A program made the translations under genes and the position numbers. A stretch of DNA of 64,000 nucleotides, taken from Acetobacter sp. Its GTDB lineage: Bacteria > Pseudomonadota > Alphaproteobacteria > Acetobacterales > Acetobacteraceae. The stretch covers positions 744,001 through 808,000 of the forward strand of contig NZ_JAKVME010000001.1 in assembly GCF_022483985.1 (NCBI RefSeq). Reading direction: 5' to 3'. Shown piece by piece: positions 9,227-18,073 of this stretch (within the stretch, counting starts at the first letter, position 1; the number at the start of each line of letters is the position of its first letter). The notes under the pieces are model-generated. The model had not been told where the DNA came from. It worked only from the letters and a program-made list of their open reading frames with translations, and did not search any database.

Positions 9227-9823
9227 ATGGCAGAACTGGTTTATCGCGCTGATGGAAGGCCCCCAGGTGAAATCTTCGAAGAGGGTTTTCAGCTTTACAA
9301 CGATCACAACTCTGGACTGGGGCTGGGACGTTATGCCCAGTTCAATGAGCATGGACCTTTTATAAGCACGACCAGAAGCTGGCAAAGCGTATTGGGATTT
9401 GCAAGAAGACCCGGTGCGGGAAAACAGGAATCACTTGTGTATATATACACTATTGTTATTCCCGATGATCGGCCGATATGGGAACCTGAAAAGATAAGGT
9501 TCACTGATCATGAGACCTTTGAGATTCCGGAAGAGTTAAGGAGAACAGAAAAAAACGGGTATGGCCAAGATGTGATGCCCAAGGAATCAAGTAATTCTGT
9601 TGGTCCAAACCTGTATGTGCAGCAAAGAGAAGTGGCTGTTAAAGGTGGCATTGATCCAAATATAATTTTTAATTGCATAGAATATAAAATTGCCAAAATA
9701 AATGGCGAAAACGAAGTTTCCATAAATTCAATAACACCAAATAAAAAATATACAGGGCAAGATAAAATAACCATAAACAATGTGTTTTATGATTTGGAAA
9801 AGATAATGAGAGGACTCTCTTGA
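9227..9823 (+). CDS. Cholera/pertussis-toxin-like mono-ADP-ribosyltransferase, R-STT-QxE type
   Basis: A 198-residue protein beginning MAELVYRADGRPPGEIF, nearly superimposable on the NAD-binding start of cholera toxin A1 and pertussis toxin S1 (catalytic Arg7). It continues with FISTTR (STT at 47-49), YIYTIVIP (beta strand) and QQREVAVKGGI, the counterpart of EQEVSALGGI in cholera toxin. The catalytic Glu is E135. The upstream ExE glutamate is replaced by Gln133, giving QxE. No signal peptide, lipobox or B-subunit gene is visible. GGAG lies 9 bases before the ATG. The coding sequence turns strongly AT-rich after about 9550 (14 G+C of 60 in 9661-9720), unlike its neighbours, which suggests horizontal origin. 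No obvious immunity gene adjoins it. Family confidence is high; target and export route are unknown. Confidence 0.85.
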   Translation: MAELVYRADGRPPGEIFEEGFQLYNDHNSGLGLGRYAQFNEHGPFISTTRSWQSVLGFARRPGAGKQESLVYIYTIVIPDDRPIWEPEKIRFTDHETFEIPEELRRTEKNGYGQDVMPKESSNSVGPNLYVQQREVAVKGGIDPNIIFNCIEYKIAKINGENEVSINSITPNKKYTGQDKITINNVFYDLEKIMRGLS

Positions 9824-9983
9824 GTAAACGTGCTCTGCTTTTCTGATGCCGGAATCAGCAATGCGATTGAGCAGTGAAATCCGCAGGTCGGGAAAGATGT
9901 TCTGATCCTCCTGTCGAGGTCAGTGTTATCGGTGCCGGGATTCTGTTGAATTCACGCAGCCACACAGTTAGGTTGGCGGCATC

Positions 9984-11093
9984 ATGGGTATGGCAGAAAT
10001 AAACAGGGCCGGGGCGCAGAGTCCGGGACCGATCGATCTTGGTGGCGTCGTGCTGGATGCACCCGTCATTCTCGCACCGATGGCGGGGGTGACGGATGTG
10101 CCGTTCCGCAGGCTCGCCCGCCGCTTTGGCGCGGGTCTGGTGGTCTCGGAGATGATCGCCTCCTGGGCGATGGTCCGGGAAAACGAAGCGACGCTCCGCA
10201 TGGCCGAGGTCGCCGATGCCGCCGGACCAAACTCGATCCAGTTGGCCGGGTGCGATCCTGATGCGATGGGCGAGGCGGCCCGCATTGCGGTCGGCAAGGG
10301 CGCGGACATCATCGACATCAATTTTGGCTGCCCGGTGAAGAAAGTCGCTGTCGGTCAGATGGCGGGTTCAGCCCTGATGCGTGATGAAATCGCGGCGGGA
10401 CGTCTGCTTGAAGCGACGGTGAAAGCGGTCGATGTGCCGGTTACGCTCAAGATGCGCATGGGCTGGGATCATGATCATCTGAACGCGCCCAATCTCGCCC
10501 GTATCGCGCAGGACTGCGGCATCCGCATGATCACGGTGCATGGACGGACCCGGCAGCAGTTCTATAACGGTTCCGCCGACTGGGCCTTTGTCCGTAAGGT
10601 GAAGGAAGCGGTCCGTCTGCCGGTGATTGTGAACGGCGATATCGTCACGGTTGACGACGCACGGCAGGCGCTTGCCCTCTCGGGAGCCGATGGCGTGATG
10701 ATCGGACGCGGCGCGTACGGTCGTCCGTGGTTCCTCGGGCAGGTGGCGGAAGCGCTGCGCACGGGTGAAACCCCGGCCGATCCTGACCTTGAAACGGAAC
10801 GCGCTGTTGTTCTGGAGCACTATGATTCGATGCTGCGCCATTTCGGTGAGCATCCCGGCCTGAGGCTCGCCCGCAAGCACGTCTCCTGGTACTCGGCGGG
10901 GCTGCCTGAGTCGGCAGGCTTCCGGGCTTCCGTAAACCGCATGGATACGGCCGTCGAAGTGATTGACGCGATCAACGCGTTCTATGACCGGCAGATCGCG
11001 GCAGGCGCTGTCCGTGCACCGCACCGCTCGCGTGGCGACGGCAATCATACGGGGGAAGCGGGGAGTGAGGCCGACACACTTCAGGCGGCATGA
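9984..11093 (+). CDS. dusB: tRNA-dihydrouridine synthase DusB (NifR3)
   Basis: A 369-residue FMN enzyme that reduces uridine to dihydrouridine in tRNA. Motifs include APMAGVTDVPFR, the catalytic cysteine Cys116 in FGCPVKKV, KMRMGWD, VNGDI and GRGAYGRPW. Its stop overlaps the ntrB start (ATGA), the conserved alphaproteobacterial nifR3-ntrB-ntrC arrangement, so it is probably the first gene of the nitrogen-regulation operon. Confidence 0.95.
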   Translation: MGMAEINRAGAQSPGPIDLGGVVLDAPVILAPMAGVTDVPFRRLARRFGAGLVVSEMIASWAMVRENEATLRMAEVADAAGPNSIQLAGCDPDAMGEAARIAVGKGADIIDINFGCPVKKVAVGQMAGSALMRDEIAAGRLLEATVKAVDVPVTLKMRMGWDHDHLNAPNLARIAQDCGIRMITVHGRTRQQFYNGSADWAFVRKVKEAVRLPVIVNGDIVTVDDARQALALSGADGVMIGRGAYGRPWFLGQVAEALRTGETPADPDLETERAVVLEHYDSMLRHFGEHPGLRLARKHVSWYSAGLPESAGFRASVNRMDTAVEVIDAINAFYDRQIAAGAVRAPHRSRGDGNHTGEAGSEADTLQAA

Positions 11094-12253
11094 AGAACGC
11101 CTTGGGTAGAGCTGCTTCCTCACTGCGAAAAGCGTCAGGCACGGCCAGCCGTGATGGCGGCGAAGATCGGGTGCCGGACGCGGCGCTCCTGCTCGAAACT
11201 CTGCCCACCCCGGTCGTTCTGGTTGGTCAGCAGGACCACATTCTCTTCGTCAATTCCGAGGCGGAGAGCTTCTTCGCACGCTCCCGTTCCCTGCTCAGGC
11301 AGGAGACGCTGTCTGATCTGCTGCCTGCCGATCATCCCCTGTTTATCCTGCTTCATCAGGTGCGGCAGACCGGCAATACGGTCACCGAACATGGGGTGGT
11401 GATCAGTTCGCCTCGCTTTCATTATGACGGGGTGACCGTGCAGGGCGCTGCTGTCGCCGAGTTTCCCGGGCAGGTGCTTCTGCTGATTCAGAACGCCTCT
11501 TCGACCAAGGTTCTTGATCGTCAGCTCGCCTTCCGCTCCGCGGCGCGGAGCGTGTCAGGCATGGCGGCGATCCTCGCGCATGAGGTGAAGAATCCGCTGT
11601 CGGGCATCCGTGGCGCCGCGCAGTTGCTGGAAAGCTCCGTTGCCGAGAATGACAGGGAACTCGCTGTCCTCATTCGTGATGAGGCCGACCGTATCCGGGC
11701 GCTGGTCGACCGCATGGAAATGTTCAGCGAAAATCCTGAAGGGCGTCGTCCGGTCAATATTCATCGGGTGCTGGAGCATGTGCGGGCGTTGGCCGAGAAC
11801 GGCGTGGCGAAGGGGATTCCGATCGTCGAGCAGTATGATCCCTCGCTGCCCCCGGTCTGGGGCAACAGGGACGAACTGATTCAGGTGCTGCTCAACCTGA
11901 TCAAGAATGCGGCGGAAGCCATTCTTGATACGGGCGAGCCGGGACAGATCACGCTGATCACCGCGTACCGTCAGGGATTGCGTCTCGCCGTGCCGGGTTC
12001 GGACCGCAGGCGTCATCTTCCGCTTCTGGTGACGGTCCGTGATACGGGACCGGGCATTGCCGAGGCCATTCGTCCGCATTTGTTCGAGCCGTTCCTCACC
12101 ACCAAGACATCCGGTTCTGGGCTAGGACTGGCGCTTGCTGGCAAGATCATCAACGATCACGGTGGAGTCATCGAAGTCGAAAGTCGACCCGGCTGTACGG
12201 AGGTCAGTCTTCATCTGCCTGTGGTCAGGGACGAGGGTGGCGGCATGTCGTGA
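11090..12253 (+). CDS. ntrB: Nitrogen regulation sensor histidine kinase NtrB (GlnL)
   Basis: A 387-residue soluble kinase. It has a PAS-like sensor region (about 30-135), the phosphoacceptor helix ILAHEVKNPLSGIRG with its His, and a GHKL ATPase domain with NAAEAI, DTGPGI and GSGLGLALA. No membrane segments are seen, in agreement with the cytosolic enzyme that responds to PII proteins in the family. It overlaps dusB by 4 bases and is followed 84 bases later by its presumed partner ntrC. Confidence 0.94.
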   Translation: MKNALGRAASSLRKASGTASRDGGEDRVPDAALLLETLPTPVVLVGQQDHILFVNSEAESFFARSRSLLRQETLSDLLPADHPLFILLHQVRQTGNTVTEHGVVISSPRFHYDGVTVQGAAVAEFPGQVLLLIQNASSTKVLDRQLAFRSAARSVSGMAAILAHEVKNPLSGIRGAAQLLESSVAENDRELAVLIRDEADRIRALVDRMEMFSENPEGRRPVNIHRVLEHVRALAENGVAKGIPIVEQYDPSLPPVWGNRDELIQVLLNLIKNAAEAILDTGEPGQITLITAYRQGLRLAVPGSDRRRHLPLLVTVRDTGPGIAEAIRPHLFEPFLTTKTSGSGLGLALAGKIINDHGGVIEVESRPGCTEVSLHLPVVRDEGGGMS

Positions 12254-12337
12254 CGACCCTGAAAGGGGAGCCGCTTGTTTTCCTGCAAAATCCGCTCATT
12301 ATCGAGCGCAGTTTATCGATGGTGGTAAAAGACCCGC

Positions 12338-13819
12338 ATGCCGTTGCCCACGATTCTGGTTGCTGACGACGATCGCTCGATCCGGACGGTTCTCAGTCAG
12401 GCTCTGGGCCGCGCCGGGTATCAGGTCCGCACGACAGCCAGCGCCGCGACCCTGTGGCAGTGGATCGAGGAAGGCGAGGGTAATCTGGTCATCACGGATG
12501 TCATGATGCCGGATGAAAATGGTCTGGACCTCGTGCCGCGGATCAGAAAGGCGCGTCCGGACCTGCGTATTCTGGTCATGAGCGCCCAGTCCACGCTGGT
12601 CACGGCCGTCAAGGCGACGCAGCGGGGGGCTTTCGAATATCTGCCGAAACCCTTTGATCTGACGGAACTGCTGTCAGTCGTTGACCGTGCCGTGAGCACG
12701 CCGCAACAGATGCTCGCCGGAGCCGCGTCCCAGTCCGCGCCCTCTTCCGCAGAGGAGCCGATGCCGCTGACAGGCCGCTCGGCGGCAATGCAGGACATCT
12801 ACCGAATGATCGCCCGCCTCACGACGTCCGACCTGACGGTGATGATCACGGGTGAAAGCGGCACAGGCAAGGAACTGGTCGCAAAGGCGCTCCATGATTA
12901 CGGACAGCGGCGGACCGGCCCCTTCGTGGCCGTGAATGTCGCCGCCATCCCACGTGAGCAGATTGAAGCCGAACTGTTCGGACAGGAGCGCAGCGCCAAT
13001 GGTCTCGCCGGGACGCGCTCTTCGGGCCGTTTCGAGCAGGCGGCGGGTGGAACCCTGTTCCTTGACGAAGTCGGCGACATGTCGCCGGAAGCCCAGACCC
13101 GGGTGCTGCGGGTTCTTCAGGAAGGCGAGTTCACGACGGCAGGAGGGCGGCAGCCGATCCGGTCAAATGTGCGGATCATCGCCTCCACGCACCGTGATCT
13201 GCATCAGGCCATACGGGACGGCTCGTTCCGGGAAGACCTGTTTTATCGTCTGAATGTCGTGCCGATCCGCATTCCCCCGCTGCGGGAGAGGACTGAGGAT
13301 ATTCCCTTGCTGGCCAGGCACTTTCTCAGTCAGTGCAATGAGGAAGGGCAGGCGCCCAGGAGCCTGACCGACGATGCGATCATGCGTCTTCAGGCCTGGC
13401 GCTGGCCGGGGAATGTGCGTGAGCTTGAGAATCTGATGCGCCGGATTTCCGTGCTTTACCCGCACGATGTGATCAGTGGCGCAGTGATAGAGGCCGAACT
13501 GTCGGAAGCCAGCCGACAGCGTCCGCTGTCCGTGGTGGCGCATGATGAGGAAGAAGAGCCTTTCTCCGTCGTCGTCGAGCGTCATCTGCGGAAATATTTC
13601 ACGGCTGCCGAAGAGAACGGCGTGCCGCCCACAGCCTTGCATGAGCGGGTGATCGCCGAGATCGAACGCCCTCTCATCAGATTGACGCTGGATGCGACGC
13701 GGGGAAACCAGATCCGGGCCGCCGCCATGCTGGGCGTCAACAGGAACACCCTGCGCAAACGTATCAAGGATCTTGAAATCCCCGTGACCAAAGGGTCTTC
13801 CGGTCGGGAGGCGGTCTGA
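12338..13819 (+). CDS. ntrC: Response regulator NtrC lacking the sigma-54 GAFTGA loop
   Basis: A 493-residue regulator with a receiver domain (phosphoacceptor Asp54 in [10 protein letters not shown], Lys in LPKPF), a AAA+ domain (Walker A GESGTGKE from residue 172, Walker [11 protein letters not shown]) and a Fis-type helix-turn-helix at the C terminus ([20 protein letters not shown]). Where sigma-54 activators carry GAFTGA after ELFG, residues 219-224 here read SANGLA with no length change. Rhodobacter capsulatus NtrC is known to lack this motif and to work with the housekeeping sigma factor. A similar mode is likely here, by inference. Confidence 0.94.
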   Translation: MPLPTILVADDDRSIRTVLSQALGRAGYQVRTTASAATLWQWIEEGEGNLVITDVMMPDENGLDLVPRIRKARPDLRILVMSAQSTLVTAVKATQRGAFEYLPKPFDLTELLSVVDRAVSTPQQMLAGAASQSAPSSAEEPMPLTGRSAAMQDIYRMIARLTTSDLTVMITGESGTGKELVAKALHDYGQRRTGPFVAVNVAAIPREQIEAELFGQERSANGLAGTRSSGRFEQAAGGTLFLDEVGDMSPEAQTRVLRVLQEGEFTTAGGRQPIRSNVRIIASTHRDLHQAIRDGSFREDLFYRLNVVPIRIPPLRERTEDIPLLARHFLSQCNEEGQAPRSLTDDAIMRLQAWRWPGNVRELENLMRRISVLYPHDVISGAVIEAELSEASRQRPLSVVAHDEEEEPFSVVVERHLRKYFTAAEENGVPPTALHERVIAEIERPLIRLTLDATRGNQIRAAAMLGVNRNTLRKRIKDLEIPVTKGSSGREAV

Positions 13820-13869
13820 CACATCATGCGACAGAAAACCGATATGGGCGTCATGGCGGGCCGCCCCGT

Positions 13870-16125
13870 ATGCTGAGGCGCGCGCTGGAAATGCGGAGCG
13901 TGACCATCACTCTGGTCCCGTTGGCGCTCCTGCTGGTGTTCGCGATGTTCGTGGTGCTGTCCGGCGGCGCGGCGCTGGCGCATCATCCGATCCTGCAGAA
14001 CGGCATCTTCATTCTTGGTGGTGCGACGCTGCTGCTTCTGGCGGTGACAAGCGGCCTGTGGGTCAGACGTCTGATCAATGAGCGTCAGCGCGACGGAACG
14101 GCGGGAGCCCGGCTGCATGTCCGTCTGGTCGCGCTGTTCGGACTGGTGGCCGTCGCGCCTACAATCGTGGTGGGTATCTTCGCCACGATCTTCTTCGATT
14201 ACGGCATCCAGATCTGGTTTTCTGACCGGGTCAATACAGCCCTGAACGAAGCCCTGCAGGCGTCGCGTGGCTATCTGACCGAGCATAACGCCAACATCCG
14301 CACGGAAGCTTTCTCGCTTGCCAACTTTCTGGTCAGCGCGGAAAACGAGCTTCAGAGCAACGGCACCGACCTGCTGCATGATCCGGAAACGCTGGGTCAG
14401 ATGCTGGACAGTCAGGCGACCATCCGTGGTCTGACGGAAGCCGTGGTCTATGACCCGATCACCAACAAGGTGATCGCGGCGGGTGGCCTGCTCAGCCGCT
14501 CGGGCTATGACCAGCCGCTGCCACCGCCTGCGGCCACCATGATGGCCCGCACCAATGACGTGGCGATCTATGACAGCCCCGATGAGAAGGTCGTGCGGGC
14601 CGTCGTGGCGCTCGGTGAAACGCCGGAGATGATGCTGGTCATCACGCGGCCGGTCGATCCGGAAATCCTCGGTCATATGCGCAAGACTGAAAAGGTTGTG
14701 GCGGATTACAAGCGGCTGGACAATAACCGCACGAAGATTCAGATCATCTTCGTGATCATCTTCGCATTGGTGACGCTGCTCGTGATGCTGGCGGCCGCGC
14801 TGATGGGGCTGACGCTGGCCCGGCAGATCGCGCGCCCTCTCGGACTGCTCATGGATGCGTCACACCGCGTCAGTGAGGGCGATCTGTCCGTGCGTGTGCC
14901 GGAAGAGGGACGGGATGACGAAATCCGCAGTCTCTCGCATGCCTTCAACCTCATGACGGATGAGCTTGCGAGCCAGCGTTCGCAGCTTATGGACGCCTAC
15001 GAGCAGATCAACGAACGGCGACGGTTCACCGAGGCCGTGCTTTCGGGCGTCTCGGCGGGTGTCATCGGTCTGGACGGGCTGGCGCATATCGAACTGCCCA
15101 ACCGTGTGGCCTGCGACCTTCTGGGCAAGGATCTGACTGAGTGTGTGGGGCACTCTCTTGTGACGGTCGTACCGGAGTTCGAGCCCGTGCTGAACGCGCT
15201 CCAGTCTGGCGATGGCCGCGTCCAGACGCAGGAAGTGCAGATTGGCGTGCCGGGCAGCCGCCGCGTGCTGTTCGTGCGCGCCGCCGCGGAAATGCGGAAC
15301 AATGTGGTGGCGGGGTATGTCGTCACATTCGACGACATCACGGCGCTCCAGTCAGCCCAGCGCAAGGCGGCATGGGCGGATGTCGCCCGGCGCATCGCGC
15401 ACGAGATCAAGAATCCGCTCACGCCGATTCAGCTTGCCGCGGAACGGCTGAAACGCCGCTTTCTGCGCGAGATCACTTCTGATCCGGAGACGTTTCAGCA
15501 GTGCGCCGATACAATTGTTCGTCAGGTGGGCGATATCGGGCGGATGGTGGACGAATTCTCGGCCTTTGCAAGAATGCCGCAGCCGCGCATGGCGCAGGAA
15601 AACCTGTCCAGCATCATCCGGGACGCGCTGATTCTACAGCAGGGAGCGCATCCGGAAATCCGCTATGACGTTCACCTGCTACAGGGTGGAGGGCCTCTGC
15701 TCTCCTGTGATCGCAGGCAGATTGGCCAGACACTCACGAACCTGCTTCAGAACGCGGCGGACGCCATCGCCATGACGGGGCGCACGGTTGATGTGGATTC
15801 TGAAAAAACAGACGAATCTGCCTCGGAAGTGACAGGTTCGATCGGCATGATCCGTCTTGATGTGACAGAGCAGGATGGCAGGGTGCACATCGTCGTCACG
15901 GATGATGGAATCGGTCTGCCGCGTGAGGATCGGGATCGTCTGACCGAACCTTACGTCACGCACAAGCCGAAAGGGACCGGGCTGGGGCTGGCCATTGTCA
16001 AGAAAATCATGGAAGACCATGAAGGAACGATTGAGCTGAGGGACCGTCCGGATGCGGAAGGCACTGAGGCTACTCTGATTTTGCCACTCAAGGCTGGAAC
16101 ACAGAAAGAGAACCATGGCGTATGA
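13870..16125 (+). CDS. ntrY: Nitrogen-type sensor histidine kinase NtrY
   Basis: A 751-residue membrane kinase. Hydrophobic helices lie near residues 15-35 and 45-65, at about 90-115 and at about 290-320, with a periplasmic region (about 115-285) between the last two. Then come a HAMP domain (RPLGLLMDASHRVSEGDL), a PAS domain, the His-box RRIAHEIKNPLTPIQLAAE and an ATPase domain ending GTGLGLAIVKKI. The architecture and the neighbour ntrX identify NtrY. Its last 11 bases overlap the ntrX start. In other alphaproteobacteria NtrYX affects nitrogen metabolism, envelope functions and redox responses; the signal here is unknown. Confidence 0.94.
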   Translation: MLRRALEMRSVTITLVPLALLLVFAMFVVLSGGAALAHHPILQNGIFILGGATLLLLAVTSGLWVRRLINERQRDGTAGARLHVRLVALFGLVAVAPTIVVGIFATIFFDYGIQIWFSDRVNTALNEALQASRGYLTEHNANIRTEAFSLANFLVSAENELQSNGTDLLHDPETLGQMLDSQATIRGLTEAVVYDPITNKVIAAGGLLSRSGYDQPLPPPAATMMARTNDVAIYDSPDEKVVRAVVALGETPEMMLVITRPVDPEILGHMRKTEKVVADYKRLDNNRTKIQIIFVIIFALVTLLVMLAAALMGLTLARQIARPLGLLMDASHRVSEGDLSVRVPEEGRDDEIRSLSHAFNLMTDELASQRSQLMDAYEQINERRRFTEAVLSGVSAGVIGLDGLAHIELPNRVACDLLGKDLTECVGHSLVTVVPEFEPVLNALQSGDGRVQTQEVQIGVPGSRRVLFVRAAAEMRNNVVAGYVVTFDDITALQSAQRKAAWADVARRIAHEIKNPLTPIQLAAERLKRRFLREITSDPETFQQCADTIVRQVGDIGRMVDEFSAFARMPQPRMAQENLSSIIRDALILQQGAHPEIRYDVHLLQGGGPLLSCDRRQIGQTLTNLLQNAADAIAMTGRTVDVDSEKTDESASEVTGSIGMIRLDVTEQDGRVHIVVTDDGIGLPREDRDRLTEPYVTHKPKGTGLGLAIVKKIMEDHEGTIELRDRPDAEGTEATLILPLKAGTQKENHGV

Positions 16126-17503
16126 AGTCCTGATCGTCGACGACGAACCGGATATCCGCATGCTGATCGAGGGTATCCTTCATGACGAAGGATATGAAAC
16201 TCGTGTTGCCGGAGACTCCGACTCTGCGCTGGCGGCTTTCAGAGCACGCAGACCCTCTCTTGTGATTCAGGATATCTGGCTTCAGGGCTCGAAACTGGAC
16301 GGTCTTGAGATTCTCAAGACCATGCAGGCCGAGGACGCCAGCGTGCCGGTGGTCATGATCTCGGGTCATGGCACGATCGAAACAGCGGTCGCGGCCCTCC
16401 AGCACGGCGCCTACGATTTCATCGAAAAACCGTTCCAGTCCGACCGTCTTCTCGTCATTGTCAGACGCGCCATCGAGGCGTCCCGTCTGGAGCGTGAGAA
16501 TGCGGAACTGCGTCTGCGCGCAGGACCGGAGAGCACGCTGTTCGGTGAGAGCGTGGCCATCTCCGCCGTGCGGTCCCAGATTGAGCGGGTCGCGCCGACC
16601 GGCTCTCGCGTGCTCATCACCGGCGCGCCGGGGGCGGGCAAGGAAGTCGCGGCCCGGATGATCCATGCGCGATCCCGGCGCGCGGAGGGACCGTTCATCG
16701 CCCTGAACTGCGCGACGCTCGCCCCGAGCCGTTTTGAGGAAGAACTGTTCGGGCTGGAAGGCGTCGAAGGCATTCCCAGACGAATTGGCGTGCTTGAGCG
16801 TGCACATGGCGGCACGCTGCTGCTGGATGAAGTCTCCGACATGCCGATCGAGACGCAGGGCAAGATCGTGCGGGCGCTACAGGACCAGAGCTTCGAGCGT
16901 ATCGGCGGTTCGACACGGATCAAGGTGCATATCCGCGTCATTTCATCCACGAATCGTGATCTTCAGGCCGAGATCGGAAACGGGCGGTTTCGTGAGGATC
17001 TCTATTACCGCCTTGCGGTGGTGCCGCTGCGTATTCCGAGTCTGCGTGAACGCAGGGAAGATATTCCCGAACTGGCGCGCCTGTTTCTGCGACGTGCAGC
17101 CGAGACGGCAGGGCTCCCTGTACCGGAGCTGAGCGTGGACGCCATGGCGGCGCTACAGGCCTATGACTGGCCTGGCAATGCGCGTGAGCTGCGTAATCTG
17201 ATGGAGCGCCTGCTGATCATGATGCCGGGGACCGGCAATGATCCTATCCGGGCCGATATGCTGCCTTCGACCATCAGCGAAGGTGCCCCTGCGCTTCTGA
17301 AGTTCGATTCGAACGCGGATGTCATGAGTCTTCCGCTGCGCGAGGCGCGCGATCTTTTCGAAACGCAGTATCTACAGGCCCAGCTTCTGCGCTTTGGCGG
17401 AAACATCAGCAGAACGGCGGGGTTTGTTGGAATGGAGCGCAGCGCCCTGCACCGGAAGCTGAAGCAGCTTGGTGTAACGGCTGAAGACAGGACGAGCGTA
17501 TAA
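16115..17503 (+). CDS. ntrX: Response regulator NtrX lacking the GAFTGA loop
   Basis: A 462-residue regulator with a receiver domain (Asp53 in VIQDIWL, Lys in IEKPF), AAA+ domain (Walker A GAPGAGKE, Walker B GTLLLDEVSD) and C-terminal Fis-type helix-turn-helix (NISRTAGFVGMERSALHRKL). The segment after ELFG (from about residue 210) is shorter than in NtrC and reads LEGVEGIPRRIG, with no GAFTGA. Loss of this loop is known in other alphaproteobacterial NtrX proteins, so it is probably not a sigma-54 activator. It is the last gene of the ntrBC-ntrYX run. Confidence 0.94.
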   Translation: MAYEVLIVDDEPDIRMLIEGILHDEGYETRVAGDSDSALAAFRARRPSLVIQDIWLQGSKLDGLEILKTMQAEDASVPVVMISGHGTIETAVAALQHGAYDFIEKPFQSDRLLVIVRRAIEASRLERENAELRLRAGPESTLFGESVAISAVRSQIERVAPTGSRVLITGAPGAGKEVAARMIHARSRRAEGPFIALNCATLAPSRFEEELFGLEGVEGIPRRIGVLERAHGGTLLLDEVSDMPIETQGKIVRALQDQSFERIGGSTRIKVHIRVISSTNRDLQAEIGNGRFREDLYYRLAVVPLRIPSLRERREDIPELARLFLRRAAETAGLPVPELSVDAMAALQAYDWPGNARELRNLMERLLIMMPGTGNDPIRADMLPSTISEGAPALLKFDSNADVMSLPLREARDLFETQYLQAQLLRFGGNISRTAGFVGMERSALHRKLKQLGVTAEDRTSV

Positions 17504-17547
17504 ACCCGCCCTGTTACTGATTTTTCTACCTGTCCCGTATGCTGACT

Positions 17548-17587
17548 TACCTGCAATCTATCCAGAGGGCTGGACGGATTGCAGGTA
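17548..17587. repeat. Nested inverted repeat between ntrX and hfq
   Basis: TACCTGCAATC (17548-17558) is perfectly complementary to GATTGCAGGTA (17577-17587), with an inner stem TCCAG/CTGGA around AGGG. No U-run follows, so it is not a textbook terminator. It could end ntrX transcription with help from Rho, stabilise an mRNA end, or act in the hfq leader. Confidence 0.6.
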
Positions 17588-17746
17588 AACAGGCATGTCA
17601 TCCGCATTGATTACGGCAATTTTGTCGTCAAATTTATGTCTGGATGAGAGCTCTGGCCTTTGAGCTTCACGTTTGTAAGCGTAATGACAGAGGTAAGCCT
17701 CGAATCATACCGGGCAACAAGAACAAAGAAGAACAGGACTCCGATC

Positions 17747-18073
17747 GTGGCAAAGACACCGCCTCAGAACGTCCAGGACGTATTTCTCGGTCATGTCAGA
17801 CGGGGAAAAGCGCCGGTTACGATCTTTCTCGTCAATGGCGTCAAGCTTCAGGGAGTCATTACCTGGTTTGACGACAGCGTGATCCTGCTCCGCAGGGACG
17901 GTCACACCCAGCTGGTCTACAAACACGCCATCAGCACCGTCATGCCTCTTGCCCCGGTCAATATTGTCGAAACCGCTTCCGGCAAGGCTGGTGTGTCCGT
18001 CGAGACGGAAGCAAATCAGCAACATCTTCTTCATGTGGAGAGCGACGAAACTCTTGTCGACGATACCTACTGA
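17747..18073 (+). CDS. hfq: RNA chaperone Hfq
   Basis: A 108-residue Sm-like RNA chaperone that forms hexamers and helps small RNAs act on mRNAs. The start is a GTG at 17747 with AGGA 8 bases upstream, giving (M)[13 protein letters not shown] as in other Hfq proteins. The Sm1 segment ([19 protein letters not shown]) and the Sm2 signature YKHAIST are intact. The roughly 40-residue tail is acidic and longer than the core. hflX follows and overlaps the hfq end, as in many proteobacteria. Confidence 0.96.
   Translation: MAKTPPQNVQDVFLGHVRRGKAPVTIFLVNGVKLQGVITWFDDSVILLRRDGHTQLVYKHAISTVMPLAPVNIVETASGKAGVSVETEANQQHLLHVESDETLVDDTY

Noticed and set aside
13582-14676. Minus-strand open frame of 364 codons
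   Set aside because: Antisense to the end of ntrC and the start of ntrY, rich in Arg/His/Gln and without motifs.
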